In this document: piece after piece, positions 1-7,100 of the stretch
Numbering within the stretch: the first letter of the stretch is position 1
Layout: each line of letters begins with the position of its first letter
DNA from: CAYOBW01 sp964402115
GTDB lineage: Bacteria > Verrucomicrobiota > Kiritimatiellia > UBA8416 > CAYOBW01
Direction of reading: 5' to 3'
DNA: 16,452 nucleotides
Assembly (NCBI GenBank): GCA_964402115.1
Contig: CAYOBW010000149.1
Location: 1 to 16,452, forward strand
Program-made: the position numbers and the translations under genes
Notes under the pieces: model-generated
The model's database searches: none
Told to the model about the DNA's origin: nothing
Seen by the model: only the letters and a program-made list of their open reading frames with translations

Positions 1-38
1 GGCAGCCGGTCGGCAAGGACGAGCCGATTCCCGACTGA
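1..38 (+). CDS. C-terminal end of an unidentified gene (partial)
   Basis: Reading from base 3, the first codons give QPVGKDEPIPD and then a TGA stop at 36-38. Nearly every codon ends in G or C, as in the certain genes of this window, so this is probably the tail of a gene that begins to the left. The fragment is too short to assign a family. Nothing else coding was seen before base 465. Confidence 0.4.
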   Translation, partial: QPVGKDEPIPD

Positions 39-168
39 CCTTGCAGCGGTCCCGCGATGGGTACGATTGGTGCCAGGCGAATTGCGGCGAGTGGACACAC
101 CGGTGCCGGGCTCCTTTCTGAGCGCTTGACCCCGAGGCCCGCGGTCGCCCGTGCGGCCCGTCACCCCC

Positions 169-444
169 GGAGCGGAACGCTTTGGCGTTCCGGCTTCTCG
201 ACGCCGTCCCTCAACCCGCTTGCCGGCTTGCCAAAGCAAGCCACTCCAGGGGCTGGGTGACGCAGCGGGCGCGGGCGGCATACCGGCGGGGACCGCCGGC
301 TCCAGCTCAGTGATCCCCCGCGCCATCCGCCGATGCCGCGCGAAAGCGAAGACCACGCCCTGGCGGGCGCGGCTACGTGGGACGTTGGCAGTCTCCCGTC
401 AGCCCGTAGCCGCGGGCGCCAGCCCGTGGCTGCCGCCTTGCTGA
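169..444 (+). repeat. 276-bp structured dispersed repeat, copy A
   Basis: This segment aligns without any gap to 3722-3997 (constant offset 3553) with 18 mismatches, about 93% identity. It opens with hairpin GGAACGC-TTTG-GCGTTCC, followed by GGCTTG-CCAAAG-CAAGCC. A palindromic unit lies at 277-304. The segment ends with a long hairpin (360-422) whose arms are CTGGCGGGCGCGGCTAC and GTAGCCGCGGGCGCCAG, 15 of 17 paired. Several stems are weaker than in copy B: the closing arm CCACTCC no longer fully matches GGAGCGG. Short frames cross it, but none resembles a protein. It ends 20 bp from the stop of the minus-strand radical SAM gene. The rest of the gap (39-168) shows nothing recognisable. Confidence 0.9.
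277..304 (-). repeat. Palindromic unit inside repeat copy A
   Basis: On the minus strand this reads TGGAGCCGGCGGTCCCCGCC followed by GGTATGCC. It forms a hairpin around CCGGCGG-TCC-CCGCCGG. Nineteen of the first 20 bases match the unit at 12931-12954, so the unit also occurs outside the 276-bp repeat. Confidence 0.65.
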
Positions 445-464
445 TGCGGTCCGCCGCCGCCGAA

Positions 465-1538
465 TCATTCTTCTGGGGTGCCAGGCGCGACAGAGCACGT
501 TCTACCAGAGAGCAGAAATGATTCTGCTGAAAGCGGCACGGTTGAGCCGTCGCCTCGCAGCAGCGAATCGAACCCGGCTTCGTAAAGCATTCTCCGGCAG
601 GCGTTCAGATCCATGCCGCGACCGGACGATGTATCGGCAACCGTATCGCGCGGATTTGCACCGGTCTCCGCATAGATCGCGTTCGCCCCGGCGCAGAGGC
701 CCAGCAAGTTCGGCTCATGCACCGCGATGTTTCCGGTCTCCTTGCAGGCGAGCGTGGCCAGGACGAGAACGGCGGTGATTTGCGCCAGCCGCTGTTCCGT
801 GATCTGGCCAAGCGGCGCGAGCGGCGAATCCGGCAGGTAAACACGGCGCATGGCGCAATGTTGGAAACAGCCGTGCGTAACGCCGACCAGCAGTTGATCC
901 GCCAGCTCGGCCGGAAGGTGCTCCGGGCCAACCGGTTCACAGCCGTAATAGAAGTCGAGACCGGCGCCGCGAATCGCCTCAATCGTCTGGCGCCGCTGCG
1001 CAGGATCGAGTTTCGTGTCAACCCCTTCGCGCAGCCGCAGGATGTGATAGGCCCCGTTCGCGCCGGCTGCTTTCAGCTCCCTGGCTGCCGCAAGGTTGAA
1101 GTCGCCGACATTCAGGACGATTTGCGTTTGGCGTGGGATCTCCTTCCTGAGCAGCGCGACGATCGTCAACAACCGTTGCATGTCAAACTCGTGCATCGTC
1201 ATCAGGAACAGGGCAAAGAGGTCACCGTCCCTCGTGAGGCTCCTTGCTTTCTCAAGCAGCTCTTCGTGCGACAATCTCGAGTCGGGCAGCCGGGTGCGAG
1301 ACGCGGCAAAAGCGCAGAACTTGCAGTCGCCGGGACACGCCGAAGTCTCAACCCCTATCTGTCCCAGCAGCACGCCCCGATTGCCAAAACGACGCCGGGA
1401 AATGAAATTGGCTGATGCTTTCAGGATCCCCGCCTCCAGCGAATTCTCGGGGAATTCCAGGAGACGCATGCAATCCTCTCTCCCCGGTGCTTTCCCGTCC
1501 ATAGCCCGATCCAGTATCCGCTCAAGGTCAGAATCCAT
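465..1538 (-). CDS. BioB-like radical SAM protein of unknown substrate
   Basis: The 357-residue product is a radical SAM enzyme. Near residues 68-75 it has CPGDCKFC, a CX3CX2C site for the SAM-binding 4Fe-4S cluster. The rest resembles the TIM-barrel BioB/HydE/PylB group, and the C-terminal third (GLCAGANAIYAETGANPRDT, then GRG and EAG) resembles a BATS-type region. Compared by eye with biotin synthase, the cysteines equivalent to E. coli Cys97 and Cys128 are not seen, so the sulfur-donor 2Fe-2S cluster is probably absent and true biotin synthase activity is unlikely. Extra cysteines occur in GCFQHC. ATG 1538 is preferred because GGGAGG (1545-1550) lies six bases upstream; a GTG at 1568 and an ATG at 1544 are alternatives. 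No other biotin or hydrogenase-maturation gene is nearby. The radical SAM call is firm; the substrate is unknown. Confidence 0.88.
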   Translation of the reverse strand: MDSDLERILDRAMDGKAPGREDCMRLLEFPENSLEAGILKASANFISRRRFGNRGVLLGQIGVETSACPGDCKFCAFAASRTRLPDSRLSHEELLEKARSLTRDGDLFALFLMTMHEFDMQRLLTIVALLRKEIPRQTQIVLNVGDFNLAAARELKAAGANGAYHILRLREGVDTKLDPAQRRQTIEAIRGAGLDFYYGCEPVGPEHLPAELADQLLVGVTHGCFQHCAMRRVYLPDSPLAPLGQITEQRLAQITAVLVLATLACKETGNIAVHEPNLLGLCAGANAIYAETGANPRDTVADTSSGRGMDLNACRRMLYEAGFDSLLRGDGSTVPLSAESFLLSGRTCSVAPGTPEE

Positions 1539-1631
1539 ATTCATCCTCCCAGCCAGTATCCTACACACGAGCAGCTGCGGCGAAGAAGAACATTCCCATC
1601 GGAGTCATGCCCCGCCTCTGCGTAGTGAGGT

Positions 1632-1824
1632 GCCCAGAGGCGAATGGCACGTAGATAAGCCCTCTCAGGGGGCAACCCACCCCGGCCTGCGGCCACCCCT
1701 CCGGAGGAGGGGAGTCCATGTAAGCTGTTCAGCCTTAACATGCTCCCCTCCTTGGAGGGGTACGCGAAGCGGGGGGTGGGTGCGGCATGGCAAGTCCCTA
1801 TCTACGTGCCATTCGCCCAGAGGC
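1632..1824. mobile_element. MITE-like non-autonomous element with terminal inverted repeats
   Basis: A perfect 16-bp inverted repeat, GAATGGCACGTAGATA (1642-1657) and its complement (1799-1814), bounds a 173-bp core. The core is flanked by the direct repeat GCCCAGAGGC at 1632-1641 and 1815-1824, which looks like a target-site duplication of about 9-10 bp; its exact ends are blurred by GGC/GCC symmetry. The interior is itself a long imperfect hairpin: CAACCCACCCC with CCCCTCC...GAGGGGA and CATGT on the left pair with ACATG, TCCCCTCC...GGAGGGG and GGGGTGGGTG on the right. No credible gene lies inside, so mobilisation would need a transposase in trans. Confidence 0.7.
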
Positions 1825-1871
1825 TGGAGGCAAGTAGTGGCGGCAGTCAACCTGCAGGGAGCCGTTGACAC

Positions 1872-1898
1872 CACGAAGAGCACGAAGGACACTAAGTA
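1872..1898 (+). repeat. 9-bp tandem repeat, three degenerate units
   Basis: Three consecutive 9-mers are seen: CACGAAGAG, CACGAAGGA and CACTAAGTA. They lie in the gap between the MITE-like element and the sigma gene. A TTGACA (1865-1870) directly precedes them but has only a poor -10 match (GACACT, 17 bp downstream). The rest of 1825-1954 shows no other feature. Confidence 0.5.
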
Positions 1899-1954
1899 GG
1901 ATGTTGCGCAGGAGCCGGATGGTCCTTGCGTAAGGAGTCGTACATTCCGCCCCA

Positions 1955-1985
1955 TTGAACCTTTGCCGCGGAAATGGCACATACT
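1955..1985 (+). promoter_or_regulatory. Possible promoter of the sigma-factor operon
   Basis: TTGAAC (1955-1960) and CATACT (1980-1985) are separated by 19 bp. The TGAACCTTT string also resembles -35 elements used by ECF sigma factors, which would fit autoregulation. If real, transcription would start almost at the ATG at 1993, giving a nearly leaderless message. This agrees with the absence of a clear Shine-Dalgarno there, but the spacing is poor and the call is weak. Confidence 0.3.
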
Positions 1986-1992
1986 CTCTGGA

Positions 1993-2538
1993 ATGAGTGA
2001 TCCCGAAATCCTGACCGGACTGAAACGGGGTGATGCCGACGCCGCGGCGGGGCTCGTCGACCAGTATGGCGACCGGCTGCTCCGCTCGGCGTTTGCGCTG
2101 TGCGGTAATGAAGCCGACGCGCAGGATCTCGCCCAGGAGGCGCTGCTGCAGGCTGTGAAATCGGCCCGCCGCTGTCGCGGCACGTCCTCCATCTACACGT
2201 GGCTCCACGGCATCCTGCTCAACGTCACCCGCCGCTTCTTTCGGAAGCAGAAACGGCTGACCTACGTGGAGGACGTCCCGGAACGGAGCACGCTAACGCC
2301 CGCGGCTTGGTCGGGGCTGGATGCTGGAGTGACCTCCGCTGCGGTGTTGCAGGCGCTTGACGCCCTCAGCTACCCGCACCGTGAAGTCGTCGTCTTGCGC
2401 TATTATGAGGGAATGACCGTTAGAGAAATTGCCGGGCAGGTGAACGTCACGCCAGGCACCGTTAAGTCCCGCCTCCACTATGCGTTGCAGCGGTTGCGCG
2501 AACTCGTGCCCGGAGAATTGAACGATTTCGCACCTTGA
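1993..2538 (+). CDS. ECF-type RNA polymerase sigma factor
   Basis: The 181-residue product has the two-domain ECF layout. Region 2 covers about residues 17-84, with the DAQDLAQEAL motif and the aromatic TWLHGILLNVTRRF stretch for -10 recognition. Region 4 covers about 117-171, with helix-turn-helix VREIAGQVNVTPGTVKSRL. Length is normal for the family and region 3 is absent, as expected. ATG 1993 is chosen over an in-frame TTG at 1963 because it places the first helix at the usual distance, although the ribosome site is weak. The next gene begins 20 bp after the stop with a good ribosome site, and a third gene overlaps that one, so the three are probably co-transcribed. By analogy with ECF systems, the neighbouring membrane protein would hold the sigma factor inactive until a signal arrives. 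Confidence 0.93.
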   Translation: MSDPEILTGLKRGDADAAAGLVDQYGDRLLRSAFALCGNEADAQDLAQEALLQAVKSARRCRGTSSIYTWLHGILLNVTRRFFRKQKRLTYVEDVPERSTLTPAAWSGLDAGVTSAAVLQALDALSYPHREVVVLRYYEGMTVREIAGQVNVTPGTVKSRLHYALQRLRELVPGELNDFAP

Positions 2539-2558
2539 GGCACATACAGGTGAAGACC

Positions 2559-2975
2559 ATGAATGCTGAACAAGACAGGCTTGGCGCCCAGGTGAAGCGT
2601 GCGTTGGACGTCGAGTGCGGTCGACTCACCCTGGCGCCACACATCAGGCGCACCGTGATTGCGGCGGCCGAACCAGGCAGACATGTCAGTGGGTGGGCCT
2701 GGCTGCTCAACCACAAGCTGGTTTCCGCGGCGGCCGCCTGTATGCTCATTGTGCCGGGAATGGCTTTCCTCGCTACCAGGCAAGGGGAGTCCCACTGCGC
2801 GACACCGTACATGGAGATACACGCGGAAGTCATTGGTGGAAAAGACGATGACTACTGGAAGAAGACGTGCCTGGAAGTCCGTACGCATAACGGACAAAAG
2901 GGGTACATCAAAGTCGAGGCCCAATGGCCCAAGCAGAGAAGCGTCATCGCACTACACATAGGGAGAGCATCATGA
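2559..2975 (+). CDS. Single-pass membrane protein, putative anti-sigma factor
   Basis: The 138-residue product has an N-terminal cytoplasmic segment of about 50 residues (polar, EQDRLGAQVKRALDVEC and similar). One membrane helix follows at about 53-71 (LVSAAAACMLIVPGMAFLA), then a periplasmic tail of about 67 residues with two cysteines, C80 and C104. The layout and the position directly after an ECF sigma gene suggest an anti-sigma factor, but the zinc-binding HX3CX2C motif of the common ZAS type is absent and no known family was recognised. ATG 2559 is preceded by AGGTGA (2548-2553) at good spacing. Its stop overlaps the start of the next gene (ATGA at 2972-2975), implying translational coupling. 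Confidence 0.65.
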   Translation: MNAEQDRLGAQVKRALDVECGRLTLAPHIRRTVIAAAEPGRHVSGWAWLLNHKLVSAAAACMLIVPGMAFLATRQGESHCATPYMEIHAEVIGGKDDDYWKKTCLEVRTHNGQKGYIKVEAQWPKQRSVIALHIGRAS

Positions 2976-3694
2976 AAAGGGCAACCATCGCAGTCGTAGC
3001 AGCAACTCTGGCCGTTGCCACGCTAAGCGTACGCGCCGAGACAAAGGACAAGCGCGCGGTAAAGCCGTTGGAGGTAGAGGCATCGCAGGTTGCTGCAAAG
3101 GAGGAAGAGGCCCTCAAGAAAGCGCTGAGGAAAGCGATCATTGGTGCGATGGATTTTCAGCAGGCAAACCTGCACGATGTTGCCAAGTTCCTGTCCAAAA
3201 CCACCGGCAAGAATTTCAATATTGTGGTCGCTGGCGCGAACGCCGAGAACTCGCCCACGCTCACGCTGTCAGCCCAGAACATATCCCTGTACGAAGCGCT
3301 GCGCCTCGTTTGCGAAGTGACCGGTTCCGAACTGCGTATCGACGACTATGCCGTCGTCATCGTCTGCGGCAAGGGCGCCCCGCCCAACACGTACGGGGTA
3401 AAACTGAAGATCGCACCCGTCGAGGGCCAGACAAACCAGTTCAAGGTCGAGTTCCGGATCTCCGAGAAACAACCGGACGGGGAAGAGCACCTCCTCAGCG
3501 CGCCGATGCTCACGGTGCTGGGCGGAAACGAAGGCATTATCAAGGTCGTCGACGAAAACGAAAACAACGGTGTCATCTGTGCGGTTACCGTCACTCCGGG
3601 AGAAAAGGCCCTGCAGGCCGTTACATCCGTCACGATCAAGCGGGACGGCAAGGTGCTCTGGTCTTGCTCGCAGGAAACGACGGTCGCGAAGTGA
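2972..3694 (+). CDS. Secreted STN/secretin-like domain protein
   Basis: The 240-residue product begins with a signal peptide (MKRATIAVVAATLAVATLSV, likely cut after RA at 22). A charged helical stretch runs over about 30-57. An STN-like domain follows at about 61-132 (FQQANLHDVAKFLSKTTGKN, then ISLYEALRLVCEVTG), the short periplasmic domain found at the N-terminus of secretins and some TonB-dependent receptors. Residues 137-235 form a beta-rich domain in which SAPMLTVLGGNEGIIKV followed by GVICAVTVTP resembles the conserved start of the secretin core. The product is far too short to be a pore. GGGAGAG (2961-2967) precedes ATG 2972, which overlaps the upstream stop. In this operon it could be a periplasmic sensor acting on the membrane protein; that role is inferred. 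Confidence 0.75.
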   Translation: MKRATIAVVAATLAVATLSVRAETKDKRAVKPLEVEASQVAAKEEEALKKALRKAIIGAMDFQQANLHDVAKFLSKTTGKNFNIVVAGANAENSPTLTLSAQNISLYEALRLVCEVTGSELRIDDYAVVIVCGKGAPPNTYGVKLKIAPVEGQTNQFKVEFRISEKQPDGEEHLLSAPMLTVLGGNEGIIKVVDENENNGVICAVTVTPGEKALQAVTSVTIKRDGKVLWSCSQETTVAK

Positions 3695-3721
3695 ACGCTG
3701 TGCTTGCGGGCGTTTCTCCTT

Positions 3722-3997
3722 GGAGCGGAACGCTTTGGCGTTCCGGCTTCTCGATGCCTTCCTTCAACCCTCTTGCCGGCTTGCCAAAGCAAGCCGCTCC
3801 AGTGGCTGGGCAACACAACGGGCGTGGGCGGCATACCGGCGGGGACCGCCGGCTCCAGCTCAGTGATCCCCCGCACCATCCGCCGCTGCCGCGCGAAAGC
3901 GAAGACCACGCCCTGGCGGGCGCGGCTACACGGGAGGTTGGCAGTCTCCCGTCAGCCCGTAGCCGCGGGCGCCAGCCCGTGGACGCCGCCTTGCTGA
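3722..3997 (+). repeat. 276-bp structured dispersed repeat, copy B
   Basis: This is the partner of 169-444, with the same length and no gaps. The first part folds as outer stem TGGAGCGG (3721-3728) with CCGCTCCA (3794-3801), enclosing hairpins GGAACGC-TTTG-GCGTTCC (3727-3744) and GGCTTG-CCAAAG-CAAGCC (3778-3795); the first bases of the inner hairpins overlap the outer arms. The loop regions GCTTTGGC and GCCAAAGC are exact complements. The second part is a long hairpin (3913-3975) containing an inner perfect stem CGGGAG/CTCCCG. The element begins 27 bp after the STN gene stop. No run of T follows any stem, so it is not an ordinary terminator. Confidence 0.9.
3830..3857 (-). repeat. Palindromic unit inside repeat copy B
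   Basis: This is identical to 277-304. The hairpin CCGGCGG-TCC-CCGCCGG is preceded by TGGAG on the minus strand, and it is closely related to the free-standing units at 12884-12954. Confidence 0.65.
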
Positions 3998-4047
3998 CAG
4001 ATGGAAGGCGGTTAGGCGAGGTTCCAACGCCGCCGACCGAACAGAGA

Positions 4048-4148
4048 TCCGCGACGCGGAACAACCGCAATCCTAATCGCAATCGCACGGCGGGCTGCCT
4101 ATAGTAGCGCCACCTGCCGATTGCGGTTGTCGCGGAGCCAGTCGCGAC
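4048..4148 (+). promoter_or_regulatory. Dyad-rich leader of the propeller-cytochrome gene
   Basis: Three dyads precede the ATG at 4174. The first is TCCGCG-A-CGCGGA at 4048-4060. The second is a perfect 12-bp inverted repeat, ACAACCGCAATC (4061-4072) and GATTGCGGTTGT (4119-4130). The third is GTCGCG (4129-4134) with CGCGAC (4143-4148). A TATAGT (4100-4105) that could be a -10 box lies inside the 12-bp dyad, although no good -35 is visible. The arrangement suggests an operator or a structured leader. The remainder of the gap (3998-4047) shows nothing else. Confidence 0.4.
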
Positions 4149-4173
4149 GGGCGGCAGCGGGGAGCGGGCGACG

Positions 4174-7100
4174 ATGACACAAGACGCGGCGGGCAGGGGC
4201 TGCAAACCACGCGGGAGAGTCTCCCTCCGCCTCCTTGCGGCTCTCGCCGCGTGGTGCATCGGCTGGGCGTGCAACCTGGCCGCTGCGGCCGACGGGCTCC
4301 GCCCGGGAGATGTGCAGCCCGGCCCGTGGCACTGCGTGGGTCCGTTCAAGGACGCCCTGTTCGGCAACTTGCTGGAGAGCTTCCGGGTGGTGTTCGCCCC
4401 CGAGCAGGACGCGCTTGCCGGGGCGCCCGACCTGGCGAAGGTCTACCAGGCGCTGGCGCTGCCCGGCCTGCGCGACACCCGGCGGGCCTGGAGCGCGCAC
4501 CCCGAGTGGGCGGACGGCTATCGCAACCTCCTGCCGAAGGGGCCGTCGCCCGCGCGCAACGAGACGGTCTATCTCCACCGCACGCTCACCGCCGCGCGCG
4601 CCGGCGGCGTGACGCTGCGGATCTACGCGGAGGACTGCATCGGCGTGTGGCTTAACGGGGCGAAAGTGGGCGAGGCCATCCGGCATTACGGCCCCAGCCA
4701 CTGCCCCACGGCTTTCGTCGCGCCGCTGCAGCTGGCCGCGGGGGAGAATCGGCTGCTGGTGAAGATCACGTCGCTGTTCGGCAAGCACGGCTTCGCCTGC
4801 GCGCTCGACGGCCTCACGCCCGGCGCCACCCTGCTGCCCCTGCAAGTCGCGCCGGAGCTGATCACGGACGCCATCCGCAGCAACTTCCACGCCGGCGATC
4901 AGCCGATCTATGCGGAGACGGGGCCGGTGGCGCTGCCCCCCGACAGCGCGCGGCTGGAAGCGCGCCTGCGCCGCTTCCGCTGCGACGTGACGATGCTGCC
5001 GATGTTCGATCCGCAGCGGTCGGCGCTGGAGGAAGCGCGCGACCAGCTGCCTCCCAGCGACGGGGGCCGGCAGTATCTGGAGGCGCTCGCGAGCATCCGT
5101 CCCCGGCTGTCGGCGGCGCTGGCGGCCGGCTCGTCTCCGGCGGCGCTGGCGGACGGCAACAACGCCCTGGAGACGCTGTGGCGGACGCAGGTCGCGAAGC
5201 TGCCGCCGATCCTCTTCATCCGCTGCCCGGCGTTCGGGGTCAACGCCATCGCGCCCTATGCTTCGGGCGGGGCGACGCCGGCCGGCATCTGCCTGTGGGA
5301 CCCGGCCGAGCCGAACCTGCCGGCGCGGGTGATCTTCAGCGAAGCAGGCACGGCGCTCTACGACATGAACCTCTCCTACGATGCCAAAACGATCTTCTTC
5401 TCCGCGCGGCGGAAGGGGGTGCCGGGCGGCTGGCACCTCTACGAGATCGGGGTGGACGGGCAGGGGCTCAAGCCGATCACCGCCGGCGACTGCAGCGACA
5501 TCAGCCCGGCGCCGCTGCCCGACGGCAGGCTCATCTTCGTCTCCACCCGCGCGCGCACCTGGGTGCAGTGCCAGGGTCAGCCGGCGGGCTTGCTCTACAC
5601 CTGCCGCCGCGACGGCGGCGACGTGCGCAGGGTCTCCGCCAACATCGACAGCGATCACGCGCCCGCCGTGATGGACGACGGCCGGGTGCTCTTCACCCGG
5701 TGGGATTACGGCGTCGAGAAGAACGTCTTTGCCCGGCACGCGCTCTGGACGATGAACCCCGACGGCACCGGCTTCCGCCTCTACGCCGGCAATACCAAGG
5801 AAGATCCCGCCGGTTTCTGGGAGGCGCGCCAGATCCCCGGCCGTCCCGAAGTGGTCTGCGCCTTCGGCCCGCACCACAGCTACCATGCCGGGATGGCCGG
5901 CCTGGTGTGGGACCGTTTCGGCCCGGAGGCGCCGCGCGGCAGCGGCTTCCGCTTCCTCACCACGGAGGTCCCTGCCTACGGCGACACGACGCTGCCCTAC
6001 GGTTACCAGCACCTCTTCCCGCTGAACGAGCGGCTTTTCCTCGTCTCCTACGGCGGCGATGGCGGGCAGAAGAACCGCCTCTACCTGCTGGACGATCGCG
6101 GCAACCGCAAGTGCCTCTACGAAGCCGCGGGGAACCTCGGCTGCTGGCGGCCGCTGCTCCTCGCGGCCCGCCCGGCGCCGCCGGTGATCCCCAGCCGGTG
6201 CGAGAACCCGGAGTGGACCTACCGCGAGCCGGAGGAGATGAACCAGGACCCCGACACCACGCTCACCGGAACGCTGCTGGTGCAGGACGTTTACGCCGGG
6301 CTCCTGCCGGACGTGGCCCGCGGCGAGGCGAAGTACATCCAGGTCATCGAGCAGGTGCCGAAGTCGCGCTGCATGGCCGACGGCGAAGCGTGGGGCCACA
6401 CGCCAATCATCTCGCGCGGCACAGTGCACGTCCGGCGCGAGATCGGCCTCGTGAAGATCGAGGCGGACGGTTCGGCGCACTTCACGGCGCCGGCGCTGCG
6501 CAGCCTCTCGCTGAACGTGCTGGACGCATCCGGCAAGACGCTGATGCGCATGGGTTCGGACATGCACGTGATGCCCGGCGAGCGGCAGGGTTGCATCGGC
6601 TGCCACGAGAACCGGCACGGCCATGTGGCCCCCGGCGCGCGGACCGCCGTCGTGCTGGCCGCCGCGCGGCCGCCGGAGAACCCCGCGCCGCCGGCCTGGG
6701 GCACGCGCGGCATCATCGACTACCAGAAGGTGGTGCAGCCGGTCTGGGACAAGTACTGCGTCAGCTGCCACGGGGGGGCGCAGCCGAAGGGCCACCTCGA
6801 TCTCACCGGCGACCGCACCCGCTTCTTCTGCATGTCCTACGACAACCTGGTGGAACGGGGCTGGGTGGATTTTCACCAGCCCTTCGCCGGCGACCACGAC
6901 GAGAACGCCCCGAAGAACGTCGGCGCCCTCGCCAGCCGTCTTTGCGGCCGGATCGACACCGCGAAGCACTGCGGCCGGGAGCTATCCTGGGAGGAGCGCC
7001 GCCGCGTCTACGCCTGGATCGACGCCAACGTGCCCTACTACGGCACCTACGACTACCGGCGCGTGCGGGACGAGGGCGGGCAGCTGGTTGCGCGCGGCAT

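Noticed and set aside
57..521. Several short frames across repeat copy A, echoed in copy B.
   Set aside because: They arise from the structured repeat; several frames are open at once and none has a ribosome site or protein-like composition.
560..583. A GGGTTCGATTC string on the minus strand, like a tRNA T-arm.
   Set aside because: It encodes AGFDS inside the radical SAM gene and no cloverleaf surrounds it.
1971..1993. TGGCAC as a possible sigma-54 -24 element before the sigma gene.
   Set aside because: No matching -12 GC element lies at the required spacing.
4099..6969. A 956-codon open frame on the minus strand.
   Set aside because: It lies antisense to the propeller-cytochrome gene, its composition is Arg/Ala/Val-rich without motifs, and such frames arise from high G/C at third codon positions.
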